The notes under the pieces are model-generated. The model was given only the letters and a program-made list of their open reading frames with translations. It did not search any database and was not told the DNA's origin. The translations under genes and the position numbers were made by a program. Source: JBKPFU01 sp046728975 (GTDB taxonomy: Bacteria; Actinomycetota; Thermoleophilia; Gaiellales; Gaiellaceae). From it: a stretch of DNA of 39,443 nucleotides. Location of the stretch: positions 1 to 39,443 of the forward strand of contig JBKPFU010000089.1 of the NCBI GenBank assembly GCA_046728975.1. The letters are read 5' to 3'. Below are positions 8,442 through 16,515 of this stretch, piece by piece. Each line of letters opens with the position of its first letter. The stretch's first letter is position 1.

Positions 8442-9166
8442 ACGCGGCCGCGCAGCCGATCCTCGAAGTCGAGGACATCCACACCTTCTACGGCTCGATC
8501 GAGGCGTTGAAGGGCGTCTCGATCCAGGTGCGGGAAAAGGAGATCGTCACCCTGATCGGCGCGAACGGCGCCGGAAAGTCGACGACGCTCCGCTCCATCA
8601 ACGGGCTCAACCACCCGCGTCAAGGTCGGATCCGCTTCCAGGGCGAGGACATCACGGAGGAGCCGCCGCACGACATCGTGAAAATGGGGATCGCGCAGTC
8701 GCCGGAGGGCCGGCGGTTGTTCCCGCGCATGAGCGTGGTCGAGAACCTCGAGATGGGCGCGTTCCAGCGCGACGATCGCGGCGGCATCAAGGAGTCGATG
8801 GATCGCGTCTTCACGCTCTTTCCGCGGCTGGCCGAGCGCAAGAACCAGAAGGCGGGGACGCTGTCGGGCGGCGAGCAGCAGATGTGCGCGATCGGCCGCG
8901 CGTTGATGGCCCAGCCGAAGCTGTTGCTCCTCGACGAGCCGTCGATGGGCCTCGCGCCGCTGTTCGTGGAGAAGATCTTCGAGATCGTCCGGGAGATCAA
9001 CGAGCAGGGGACACCGATCCTGCTTGTCGAGCAGAACGCGCTGATGGCGCTCGACACTGCGCACCGCGGCTACGTGATGGAGACCGGGACGATCGCGCTC
9101 GCCGACGATGCGAAGAAGCTGCGCGAGAACGAGGACGTCCGTAAGACGTACCTCGGCGAGTCCTAG
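8438..9166 (+). CDS. livF: Branched-chain amino-acid ABC transporter ATPase LivF
   Basis: A 242-residue partner ATPase of LivG. It has Walker A GANGAGKST, the text IAQSPEGRRLFPRMSVVENLEMGAF, signature LSGGEQQMCAIGRAL, Walker B LLLLDEPSMGLAP, and LVEQNALMALDTAHRGYVMETG near the end. ATG 8438 overlaps the livG stop as ATGA. It is the last gene of the operon. Its TAG stop (9164-9166) shares CTAG with the TAG of the convergent DUF2088 gene, leaving no room for a terminator between the two. Confidence 0.95.
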   Translation: MNAAAQPILEVEDIHTFYGSIEALKGVSIQVREKEIVTLIGANGAGKSTTLRSINGLNHPRQGRIRFQGEDITEEPPHDIVKMGIAQSPEGRRLFPRMSVVENLEMGAFQRDDRGGIKESMDRVFTLFPRLAERKNQKAGTLSGGEQQMCAIGRALMAQPKLLLLDEPSMGLAPLFVEKIFEIVREINEQGTPILLVEQNALMALDTAHRGYVMETGTIALADDAKKLRENEDVRKTYLGES

Positions 9167-10668
9167 ACGACGACTTCGAGAGGGAAGTAGGGAGGCGAGA
9201 GCAGGAAGCCGATGCGCGGCTGGCCGCCGGCGCGGCCGTGGGCCATCGCGAGGGCGGCGCCGACGCCGTGCGTGGGTACGAAGCCGAGCTGCTTGGCGGC
9301 CGTCGCGTCGCGACAGCCTGCAATGAGCACGGCGCCGAGACGCCCGAGCGCGGGCTCGCAGGCGCTCCAGTCGGCGAACGGAAGCAGGGGGTGGCAGGCG
9401 CGGCCGCCGCGATACTCCTCAACCGCGCGCGGGTCGTCGGCGGCCGCGCGCTCCGCCTCTACGAGGTTTTCCCTCTCGCGGCCGAACATCGCCGCCGCGA
9501 AGAAGGCGCGGTACGGTTGCTGCGTGGGGTGGGGAAAGTGCCGATGGAAGCGGTGGAGCAGGATCACAGTCCCGCCGTCGACGAGCGGGAAGGCGTCGCG
9601 CCAGAGGCGGAGCGCCAGCGCGAGTCCGAGGTACGTCACGAGTAGCGGGTTGGGACGTTCCCGCGGCAGATGAGGCGTGGTGCGCGGGATGCCGATGCAG
9701 ATCGCGTCGAGCTGTCCTTCGAGGCGCGTCGAGCGGGACTCGATCGCGCGCAGCAGCGCCTCGGCATGAGCGACCGAGGGTGGGCCGCCGTAGGCGGCCG
9801 CCACGCCCACCTCGCGGCGGAGCGACCTCATGATCCGGTCACGGACCGGGGCGGGGAGGAGGCCGAACCCGTGTCGGAGCGGTGACCGGACGACGCGCTC
9901 GAGCGCTTCGGCTTCGTAGGGATACCCCTGAACTGCTCCCGTCAGCAGCGGGTTGTTCAGGACCAGCGAGACGCCGATCACCGGCGCGTTCCGCGAGAGC
10001 GCCTGCTCGAGCGCAACGCCTAGGCGCCACCCGTGCGAGGCGGTGGTCTCGAGCAGCGAGTAGGCACCGGCCGCGCGCAGGCTTTCCCGCCCCGTCGCGG
10101 CGAGCAGCGTTGCCGGTCCTCCGTGCAGGACCGTCTCGGCCGCACTGATGACGACGACGAGGTCGGTGTCGACGAGCGCCCGGTCTACACGCAAGGGTGT
10201 ACGCCCCACATCGGCGACGTGGACCAGCTCCTGCCCCTCGACGTCGTGGATCACGACGCGCCCGCTGAACCGGCGCGCGAACTCCGGTGAAACCACCGCG
10301 AGCTCCTCCAAATCGCGCTTGGATGGGCGCCGGGCGAGACCGCCCGCGATCAAGAGGGTTTGGTTCTCGACGGGCACCCCCAGCCGCACGAGCTCGCGCA
10401 CCACGGCCGTCAGCGCCTCCGGGCGAGGGTCATGTTGAGCGCTTGGGATTGGCAGCTCCGGCAGGCCGACGACGACCGTCGCGCGGCCACCGCGTCGTGC
10501 GAGCGCCTCGAGCGGCTCTCCCGCAAGGGGGAAGCGGAGCGCGTCGCGGACCGCGGCGCCGACGTCGGCGATGCCCTCGCCGGGCCGCGGCGGCCTCAGG
10601 ACGACCGCGTCGTCGGGCGCGTCGACAACGGTCACCCGCGAGCCCGCGAGCAGCGGAATGCGCTTCAC
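9163..10668 (-). CDS. LarA-like DUF2088 protein
   Basis: A 501-residue protein of the DUF2088/LarA family, which includes nickel-pincer-dependent lactate racemase and other 2-hydroxyacid racemases and epimerases. GTG 10668 is chosen because it overlaps the upstream GNAT stop as GTGA and gives the family N-terminus (PLLAGSRVTVV). LarA-like landmarks are QHDPRPEALTAVVRELVRLG, LIAGGLARRPSKRDLEELA, HDVEGQELVHVADVGRTPLRVDRALVDTDLVV and SAAETVLHGGPATLLAATG. In LarA the last segment carries EPH and GGxK, whose Lys holds the cofactor covalently. Here the matching position reads GGPA, so canonical cofactor anchoring looks lost. The alignment was made by eye. It may act on another substrate or not be a racemase. 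Confidence 0.72.
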   Translation of the reverse strand: MKRIPLLAGSRVTVVDAPDDAVVLRPPRPGEGIADVGAAVRDALRFPLAGEPLEALARRGGRATVVVGLPELPIPSAQHDPRPEALTAVVRELVRLGVPVENQTLLIAGGLARRPSKRDLEELAVVSPEFARRFSGRVVIHDVEGQELVHVADVGRTPLRVDRALVDTDLVVVISAAETVLHGGPATLLAATGRESLRAAGAYSLLETTASHGWRLGVALEQALSRNAPVIGVSLVLNNPLLTGAVQGYPYEAEALERVVRSPLRHGFGLLPAPVRDRIMRSLRREVGVAAAYGGPPSVAHAEALLRAIESRSTRLEGQLDAICIGIPRTTPHLPRERPNPLLVTYLGLALALRLWRDAFPLVDGGTVILLHRFHRHFPHPTQQPYRAFFAAAMFGRERENLVEAERAAADDPRAVEEYRGGRACHPLLPFADWSACEPALGRLGAVLIAGCRDATAAKQLGFVPTHGVGAALAMAHGRAGGQPRIGFLLSPPYFPLEVVV

Positions 10669-11618
10669 GGGATCGAGCGGTACAGCCTCAGAAAGCTCGT
10701 CCGGAAGCCCCGCCGCGGCCAGAAACGCGAGGCGAGCAGGTTCGTGACGCGCCAGTCCGTGACCATGACTTCGTACCCCTGCTCGGCCGCCCACGCAAGG
10801 CCTGCGTCCGTCAAAGCCGTCCCGATTCCGGACCCGCGAGCCTCCGGAACGGTCGCAGCGAATGCCAGGTAGCAGGCCGGCTGCGGACGCCCTAACCCGG
10901 TGTGGTGGCTCGAAAGGTCGACCGGTACGAACGACCAGCAGGCGACCGGCGAGCCGTTGCGGTAGCCGATGAAGACTTCCTCCTCGTCCCGCGAGAGCGT
11001 GTCCTCCCATTCTTGTCGCAGCTCCTCGCGGCTCGGCAGTGGACGAGACGAGAAGACGGGTGCGGCTCGCTGGTGGGTCGGCAGCGCCAGGTCGAGCTGC
11101 GTGAGCTCGTCGACCTCGTCCAAGCGCGGAGCGCGGATCTCGAAACCGTCCGGCAGGTTGGTCTCGGTGTGCGCTGGGACCTCGCGGATCCCGTGCGCCT
11201 GCTGCTGACCGAAGCCGAGACGGAACCAGGCTTCGACGAGGGCAGGATCGCCCGCCGGAACGAGCACGTAATGCCGGAGGCGTCCGTCGTCAACCCACCG
11301 CTGAGCTGCGTGCGCGTAGAGGTCGCGGATGGTCTCGGCTTCCTCGACGGCATGTCCGGCGAACTCGACCCAGACGTTCGGTCCCCATACCTCGTCGTCT
11401 CGGCGGTTGCCGAGGAGAAAGCCGACCGGTGCGCCATCGCGGTACGCGACCGCTCCGGATGCGCCGTCTCGCCAGAGCTGCTCGACCTCGGCGCGGAAAT
11501 CGACGTCCTCGGGGAGTAGCGGCTCGGCCTCGCGGTGCCGCCCATGACGCGCGGCGAGGAGCTGCGCGGCGGCGCCGAGATGCTCCTCGGAAAACGGCAG
11601 AACTTCGAGTCCCGGCAT
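10665..11618 (-). CDS. Tandem-domain GNAT N-acetyltransferase
   Basis: A 317-residue protein, about twice the size of a single GNAT domain. The C-terminal half holds the acetyl-CoA-binding signature FAATVPEARGSGIGTALTDAGLAWA followed by YEVMVTDWRVTNLLASRFWPRRGFR, typical of motif A/B. The N-terminal half (LEVLPFSEEHLGAAAQLLAARH, with VAYRDGAPVGFLLGNR) looks like a second, degenerate GNAT fold. ATG 11618 is preferred over the upstream GTG 11651, because the longer form would overlap polA and because a TATCGT box lies 9 nt before ATG 11618. It is transcribed divergently from polA with only 25 bp between start codons. It forms an operon with the DUF2088 gene; the acceptor substrate is unknown. 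Confidence 0.85.
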   Translation of the reverse strand: MPGLEVLPFSEEHLGAAAQLLAARHGRHREAEPLLPEDVDFRAEVEQLWRDGASGAVAYRDGAPVGFLLGNRRDDEVWGPNVWVEFAGHAVEEAETIRDLYAHAAQRWVDDGRLRHYVLVPAGDPALVEAWFRLGFGQQQAHGIREVPAHTETNLPDGFEIRAPRLDEVDELTQLDLALPTHQRAAPVFSSRPLPSREELRQEWEDTLSRDEEEVFIGYRNGSPVACWSFVPVDLSSHHTGLGRPQPACYLAFAATVPEARGSGIGTALTDAGLAWAAEQGYEVMVTDWRVTNLLASRFWPRRGFRTSFLRLYRSIP

Positions 11619-11627
11619 CGCCGCCGG

Positions 11628-11637
11628 ACGATACCGT
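11628..11637. promoter_or_regulatory. Overlapping divergent -10 boxes for GNAT and polA
   Basis: On the plus strand TACCGT (11632-11637) lies 6 nt before the polA GTG. On the minus strand TATCGT (11633-11628) lies 9 nt before the GNAT ATG. The two hexamers share the central TA, so one melting site could fire in either direction. Both transcripts would be leaderless. Confidence 0.6.
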
Positions 11638-11643
11638 TGCCCT

Positions 11644-14190
11644 GTGCCCAAGACACTGACCGGCGCGGAGCTTCAGCTCGACGACGCGCCCGCGCGCGAG
11701 AGCGAGCTCTTCCTCGTCGACGGCAACAACCTGGCCTACCGGGCGTTCTATGCCCTGCCCGAGGAGCTGGCGACGAGCGAAGGGGTCTCGACCAACGCGC
11801 TGCTCGGCTTCACCAACATGCTGTTCAAGCTGCTGGCCGACTACCGGCCACGCGGTGTCGCCGTCGCCTGGGACACGCGGCCGGTTCACCGAACCGAGCT
11901 GCTCGAGACGTACAAGATCGAGCGCAAGCCGATGCCGGGCCTGCTCAGCGAGCAGTTCCCTTACTTCCGGCCAATCGTCGAGGCGTTCGGCTACCGAAAT
12001 CTCGAGTTCGACGGTTGGGAGGCCGACGACGTGATCGCAACCCTGGCTGCGCGTGCGGACGAGGCCGGGATCAAGACGACGGTGGTGTCGACCGACCGCG
12101 ACGCCTTCCAGCTCGTATCCGAGAACGTCTGCCTGATGATGACGCCACGCGGCGTCTCCGACGTGCACGTCTACACGCCCGAGCGCGTCGAGGCGCGGTT
12201 GGGGATCAAGCCCGAGCAGGTGCCGGATTTCATCGGCCTCAAAGGCGATCCGTCGGACAACATCCCCGGGATTCCGGGGATCGGGGACAAGACGGCGGGC
12301 CAGCTGATCGCGCAGTACGGCTCGCTGGAAGACGTGCTCGAGCACGTCGACGAGCTCACGCCGGCGCGCTCCAGGGCCATTCGCGACCACGCCGAGCAGG
12401 CGCTCGCGGCAAAGGAGCTAGCGACGATGCGGCGGGACCTCGACGTCGACTGCGATCCGGCGGAGCTGGTGCTCGATCCGCCAGACCGCTCACAGCTCAA
12501 GGAGATGTTCCGGCGGTTCGAGTTCCGCAACCTGCTCGCCCGCGTCGACGAGCTCGACGAGGCAGTCCCGGCATCGGCGCGGCGCGTAACGGGCGTGACG
12601 GTTCGCTGGCGTGAAGGCGACTTCGCGGGGCTGGCCGGGCCGTTCGGGTTCGCCGCCGAAAGCGAGCGCGCGGCAATCGCGAGCGGGAACGAGGTCGTGC
12701 TCGGCGACCGTCCGGCGAAGCTCGACGGTGAGGTCGTGGCGCACGACGCGAAGTCGCTTCGCGTTGCCGCGGTGGACGACACAATGCTGGCCGCCTACCT
12801 GATCGAGCCGAGTCGGGCGTCGTACGAGCTGGACGATCTCGCGGCCGAATACGGGGTCGAGCTCCTGCCGGAGCCCGCGACCGACGACGACACCGCGCGG
12901 CTCGTCCGCCACGCGGCCGCGACGCTTCGGCTTCGCGATCCGCTGGTCGAGCGGGTGCGCGAGCGCGGGCAGGAGGAGCTCTATCGCCGGATCGAGCTGC
13001 CGCTGACCGAGGTGCTCGCGGCGATGGAGGCGGTCGGTGTCAAGATCGACACGTACCGGATGGGCGAGATCACCGCCCGGCTCGCTGACCGCGTCGAGGA
13101 GCTCGAGTCGCGGGCGCACGAGCTTGCGGGCGAGGAATTCATGCTCGGGTCGACGCAACAGGTCGCCCGGATCCTGTTCGAGAAGCTCGAGCTGACGCCG
13201 GGCCGGAAGGGCAAGACGGGCTACTCGACGGACACGCGCGTGCTGCGGTCGATCCGCGGCGAGCACGAGATCGTGGGAGTGATCGAGGAGTGGCGCGAGT
13301 ACTCAAAGCTGTTGAACACCTATCTGGGGCCGCTTCCCGGGCTGATCGGCGAGGACGGGCGTCTGCACACGACGTTCAACCAGGCGGTCGCCGCCACCGG
13401 GCGCCTATCGACGACGAACCCGAACCTGCAGGCGATTCCGATCCGAACGGAGCTCGGGCGCGAGATCCGCTCCGCGTTCATCGCCGAGCAGGGTTGCAGG
13501 CTGCTGTCGGCCGACTACTCGCAGATCGAGCTTCGGATCCTCGCACACGTTTCGGGCGAGCCGAAGCTGCGCGATGCGTTCGCGCGCGGCGACGACATCC
13601 ACGCGGCCACCGCGGCCGAGGTGCTCGGCGTCGAGCCGGCGGCGCTGACGAAGGATCAGCGCGCAATCGCCAAGATGATCAACTTCGGGATCGTCTACGG
13701 GATCTCGGCGTTCGGGCTCTCCGAGAACCTGGAGATCCCGCGCGAGGAGGCGCAGGCGTACATCGACGCGTACCTCGCTCGGTTCCCGCATGTACAGGAC
13801 TTCATCCAGCGCACGATCGAGCAGGCGACCGAAGACGGCTACACGACGTCGCTGCTCGGGAGACGGCGGCCGGTTCCCGAGCTGCGCGCGTCGAACCGGC
13901 AGACGAGGTCGTTGGGAGAGCGGCTCGCGGTGAATTTCGTCATGCAGGGCTCGAACGCGGACATCATCAAGGTCGCGATGATCGCGATCCACCGTCGGCT
14001 GCGAGACGAGGGTCGGAGCGCTCGGCTCGTGCTGCAGGTGCACGACGAGCTTCTGCTCGAGGCGCCGGAGGCGGAGGTGAACGCGGTTCGCGAGCTCGTT
14101 CGCGAGGAGATGTGCGGCGCGTACGAACTCGATCCGCCGCTCGGCGTCGACATCGGCGTCGGCGAAGACTGGAACGAGGCCAAGAGCTAG
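11644..14190 (+). CDS. polA: DNA polymerase I
   Basis: An 848-residue DNA polymerase I for Okazaki-fragment maturation and repair synthesis. Domains in order: 5'-3' exonuclease (about 1-290; LVDGNNLAYRAFYALP, GWEADDVIATLA, STDRDAFQLV, FIGLKGDPSDNIPGIPGIG), a shortened 3'-5' exonuclease-like region (about 315-440), and the polymerase domain with motif A SADYSQIELRILAH, motif B AIAKMINFGIVYGISAFGL and motif C LQVHDELLLEAP. The proofreading motif DxE (usually DTETT) is absent, although the AHDAKSL and TMLAAYL text persists, so proofreading is probably lost as in Taq polymerase. The GTG 11644 start is supported by TACCGT 6 nt upstream. A weak hairpin and REP copy A follow the stop. Confidence 0.97.
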   Translation: MPKTLTGAELQLDDAPARESELFLVDGNNLAYRAFYALPEELATSEGVSTNALLGFTNMLFKLLADYRPRGVAVAWDTRPVHRTELLETYKIERKPMPGLLSEQFPYFRPIVEAFGYRNLEFDGWEADDVIATLAARADEAGIKTTVVSTDRDAFQLVSENVCLMMTPRGVSDVHVYTPERVEARLGIKPEQVPDFIGLKGDPSDNIPGIPGIGDKTAGQLIAQYGSLEDVLEHVDELTPARSRAIRDHAEQALAAKELATMRRDLDVDCDPAELVLDPPDRSQLKEMFRRFEFRNLLARVDELDEAVPASARRVTGVTVRWREGDFAGLAGPFGFAAESERAAIASGNEVVLGDRPAKLDGEVVAHDAKSLRVAAVDDTMLAAYLIEPSRASYELDDLAAEYGVELLPEPATDDDTARLVRHAAATLRLRDPLVERVRERGQEELYRRIELPLTEVLAAMEAVGVKIDTYRMGEITARLADRVEELESRAHELAGEEFMLGSTQQVARILFEKLELTPGRKGKTGYSTDTRVLRSIRGEHEIVGVIEEWREYSKLLNTYLGPLPGLIGEDGRLHTTFNQAVAATGRLSTTNPNLQAIPIRTELGREIRSAFIAEQGCRLLSADYSQIELRILAHVSGEPKLRDAFARGDDIHAATAAEVLGVEPAALTKDQRAIAKMINFGIVYGISAFGLSENLEIPREEAQAYIDAYLARFPHVQDFIQRTIEQATEDGYTTSLLGRRRPVPELRASNRQTRSLGERLAVNFVMQGSNADIIKVAMIAIHRRLRDEGRSARLVLQVHDELLLEAPEAEVNAVRELVREEMCGAYELDPPLGVDIGVGEDWNEAKS

Positions 14191-14193
14191 GGT

Positions 14194-14217
14194 CGCCTGG
14201 CGCGGGGACAGGCGTTT
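14194..14217 (+). terminator. Weak terminator-like hairpin after polA
   Basis: CGCCTG (14194-14199) and CAGGCG (14209-14214) form a 6-bp stem with a 9-nt loop, followed by only three T residues. It begins 4 nt after the polA stop and runs straight into REP copy A. Termination would be inefficient. Confidence 0.35.
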
Positions 14218-14261
14218 GTAAATTAGGGTCAGACCCTCGGACCTGGCCGCTTTGGCCCTGG
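14217..14261 (+). repeat. REP element copy A
   Basis: This is one of three related sequences in the window. TGTAAA is followed by a perfect palindrome, AGGGTC-A-GACCCT (14225-14237), then by a second imperfect dyad with GGCC arms (GGCCGCTTTGGCC). By my hand alignment it matches copy B at 30183-30227 in 31 of the 37 positions from the palindrome onward, with the same 8-base spacing from TGTAAA. It lies in the polA-hydrolase gap. It is probably a REP substrate of the RAYT transposase encoded at 30301-30756. Confidence 0.75.
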
Positions 14262-14285
14262 AGCGTGGCGCGGAGGCGTTCGCAT

Positions 14286-14291
14286 TAAGGT
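14286..14291 (+). promoter_or_regulatory. Predicted -10 box of the alpha/beta hydrolase gene
   Basis: TAAGGT (TANNNT) ends 7 nt before GTG 14299, placing the transcription start at or next to the start codon. No Shine-Dalgarno is present, which fits leaderless translation. Confidence 0.5.
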
Positions 14292-14298
14292 CCGGTCC

Positions 14299-15144
14299 GT
14301 GCACGTCACGCTGCCGGATGGGTACAAGATGTTCGTCGAGGAGGTCGGCGGGCGCGACGCGCCGGCGCTGATAATCCTTCACGGCGGGCCGGGCCTCGAC
14401 CACACCATGTTCCGGCCGTACCTCGACCCGCTCGCCGACGAGCTCCGGCTGCTCTACGTCGACGAGCGCGGCCAGGGCCGGAGCGAGCGTGTCGATCCGG
14501 AGACGCTGAGCCTCGAGGTCTTCGCGCGGGACGTCGACCTGCTGGCCGAGGCGCTGGACCTGGACGAGTTCATGCTGCTCGGCCACTCCTTCGGCGCGAT
14601 CATCGCCACCTGGCACGCGACCGAGCTCGGCAGCGCAGCCGCCTACGTGATCTCCGGCGGTGGCGACACGAGCGAGGCGCTGCTCGCTGACGTCGGCGCC
14701 TCGCTCGAACAGATGGGCGAGGCGGGCCGGCCGATCGCCGCATCGTGGGAGCACGAGAAGACAGTGCAGACCGAGGAGGAGCTGAAGGAGCTCCTGGGCG
14801 TGCAGCTGCCGTTCCATTTTCACGGCGAGCCGCCCCCGAACGCCTTCGAAGACACCCTCGGAACCCCGGCTGTGCTCCGCCACTTCGCCAACGTCGGCTA
14901 CGGCGATTTCGATTACACGCCCAAGCTCGCCGACGTCCGCAAGCCCACCCTCGTGATCGTCGGCGAGCACGACCGCACGACGAGCCCCCGCGCCGCACGC
15001 GTCCTCCACGAAGGGATCCCGAGCAGCGAGCTGCACGTCGTCGCGGGTGCGGGTCACATAAGTTTCATCGAGAAACCCGACGACTACCTCCCGGCCGTCC
15101 GCGCCTTTCTGCGAAAACGAGCGGGTACACTGACCCGTCTTTGA
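14299..15144 (+). CDS. Alpha/beta hydrolase (proline iminopeptidase-like)
   Basis: A 281-residue cytoplasmic alpha/beta hydrolase. Visible features are the oxyanion-hole motif LHGGPGLDH near residue 32, the nucleophile elbow GHSFGA (catalytic Ser near residue 96), a likely acid in GEHDRTTSP near residue 218, and the catalytic His in GAGHISF. HGGPG is typical of prolyl iminopeptidases and related esterases, so release of N-terminal proline or hydrolysis of a small ester or amide is plausible but unproven. It sits between polA and rpsA, which are adjacent in many actinobacteria as I recall, so it may be an insertion into that block. The stop overlaps the rpsA ATG by one base. Confidence 0.85.
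   Translation: MHVTLPDGYKMFVEEVGGRDAPALIILHGGPGLDHTMFRPYLDPLADELRLLYVDERGQGRSERVDPETLSLEVFARDVDLLAEALDLDEFMLLGHSFGAIIATWHATELGSAAAYVISGGGDTSEALLADVGASLEQMGEAGRPIAASWEHEKTVQTEEELKELLGVQLPFHFHGEPPPNAFEDTLGTPAVLRHFANVGYGDFDYTPKLADVRKPTLVIVGEHDRTTSPRAARVLHEGIPSSELHVVAGAGHISFIEKPDDYLPAVRAFLRKRAGTLTRL
15126..15131 (+). promoter_or_regulatory. Predicted -10 box of rpsA, inside the hydrolase gene
   Basis: TACACT lies 12 nt before ATG 15144, within the last codons of the hydrolase gene. It would give rpsA its own promoter with a leader of about 5 nt. The same hexamer precedes uvrA. Confidence 0.5.
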
Positions 15145-16514
15145 TGGCCAACGAAACCGTGCCCACAACCGAAGAAGGCGTCTGGACGACCGGCCCCGAC
15201 GGGGAGCTCGTTCCGGACTACGACTCGACCTTTCCCACGATCAACGAGGGGGAGGTCGTGCATGGCACGGTGGTCCGCGTGGACAAGGACGAGGTGCTGA
15301 TCGACATCGGCTACAAGTCGGAAGGCGTCATACCCGTCTCCGAGCTGTCGATCCGGCGCTCGGTCAATCCCGCGGACGAGGTCAAGCTCGGCGACGAGAT
15401 CGACGCGCTCGTGCTGACGAAGGAGGACGCCGAGGGACGGTTGATCCTGTCCAAGAAGCGCGCCCGCTTCGAGATGGCGTGGAAGAAGATCGAGCAGGCG
15501 GCCGAGTCCGGCGAGCCCGTCGACGGGAAGGTGATCGAGGTCGTGAAAGGCGGCCTCATCCTCGACCTCGGCGTGCGCGGCTTCCTGCCTGCCTCGCTGG
15601 TCGACATCCGCCGCGTGCAGGACCTGGACGAGTTCCTCGGCCAGGAGCTCCGCTGCAAGGTGATCGAGCTCAACCGCTCGCGCAACAACGTCGTCCTCTC
15701 ACGGCGGGCGGTGCTCGAGGACGAACGCAAGGAGATGCGCCAGGCGATTCTCGACCGGCTCAACCCCGGCGACGTCGTCGACGGCCAGATATCGAACATC
15801 GTCGACTTCGGCGCCTTCGTCGATCTCGACGGGATGGACGGCCTGATCCACATCTCCGAGCTGTCCTGGAGCCACGACAACCATCCGTCCGAGGTGCTCG
15901 ACATCGGCCAGACCGTCAAGGTGAAGGTGCTGGACATCGACCGCGAGCGCCAGCGGATCTCGCTTGGGCTCAAGCAGACGCAGAGCGACCCCTGGCAGCA
16001 GGTGTTGGAGCAACACGGCGAGGGCGACGTCGTCGACGGCAAGGTGACGAAGGTGGTCACGTTTGGCGCCTTCGTCGAGATCCTCCCGGGCGTCGAGGGG
16101 CTCGTGCACATCTCCGAGCTGGCGCAGCACCACGTCGAGAACCCGCGCGAGGTCGTTTCGCAGGGCGACGAGGTGAAGGTCAAGATCATCGAGGTCGACG
16201 CTGAGCGTCGCCGGCTCTCGCTTTCGCTGAAGCGCGTCGAGGGCCAGGAGCTCGGCGGGCCCCCGCCGGATGCCGAAGAGGTGCACGCGACGCCTCAGAT
16301 CGATCTCTCCGAGGACGTCTTCCCGGAGGCGTCCGCAGCAGAGGCCGGCCTCGAGCCCCCGGCGCCCGAGGACGAGCCCGAGGTCGAGCCGGAGCGGACC
16401 GACGAAAGCATCGCCGCCGACCAGGTCGCTCCGGAGGAGCAGGGGCCCGGCGACTCGGAGGGCGAAGCGCCCGCGGCGCCGCCAGAGGCCGAGGCGCAGC
16501 AGACCGAGCAGTAA
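15144..16514 (+). CDS. rpsA: 30S ribosomal protein S1
   Basis: A 456-residue protein that binds mRNA on the 30S subunit. Four S1 OB-fold repeats are recognisable. They start near EGEVVHGTVVRVDKDEVLIDIGYKSEG, GEPVDGKVIEVVKGGLILDLGVRGF, GDVVDGQISNIVDFGAFVDLDGMDG and GDVVDGKVTKVVTFGAFVEILPGVEG. A tail of about 85 residues rich in Glu, Ala and Pro follows. Four domains plus an acidic tail is the usual actinobacterial form (E. coli S1 has six domains). ATG 15144 overlaps the hydrolase stop (TGATG). If most mRNAs here are leaderless, the role of S1 in start selection may differ. coaE follows with one spacer base. Confidence 0.96.
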   Translation: MANETVPTTEEGVWTTGPDGELVPDYDSTFPTINEGEVVHGTVVRVDKDEVLIDIGYKSEGVIPVSELSIRRSVNPADEVKLGDEIDALVLTKEDAEGRLILSKKRARFEMAWKKIEQAAESGEPVDGKVIEVVKGGLILDLGVRGFLPASLVDIRRVQDLDEFLGQELRCKVIELNRSRNNVVLSRRAVLEDERKEMRQAILDRLNPGDVVDGQISNIVDFGAFVDLDGMDGLIHISELSWSHDNHPSEVLDIGQTVKVKVLDIDRERQRISLGLKQTQSDPWQQVLEQHGEGDVVDGKVTKVVTFGAFVEILPGVEGLVHISELAQHHVENPREVVSQGDEVKVKIIEVDAERRRLSLSLKRVEGQELGGPPPDAEEVHATPQIDLSEDVFPEASAAEAGLEPPAPEDEPEVEPERTDESIAADQVAPEEQGPGDSEGEAPAAPPEAEAQQTEQ

Positions 16515-16515
16515 G

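Noticed and set aside
13405..15168. Minus-strand ORF of 587 codons over the polA end and the hydrolase
   Set aside because: It runs through two well-supported genes and a REP-bearing intergenic region, and lacks any domain text.
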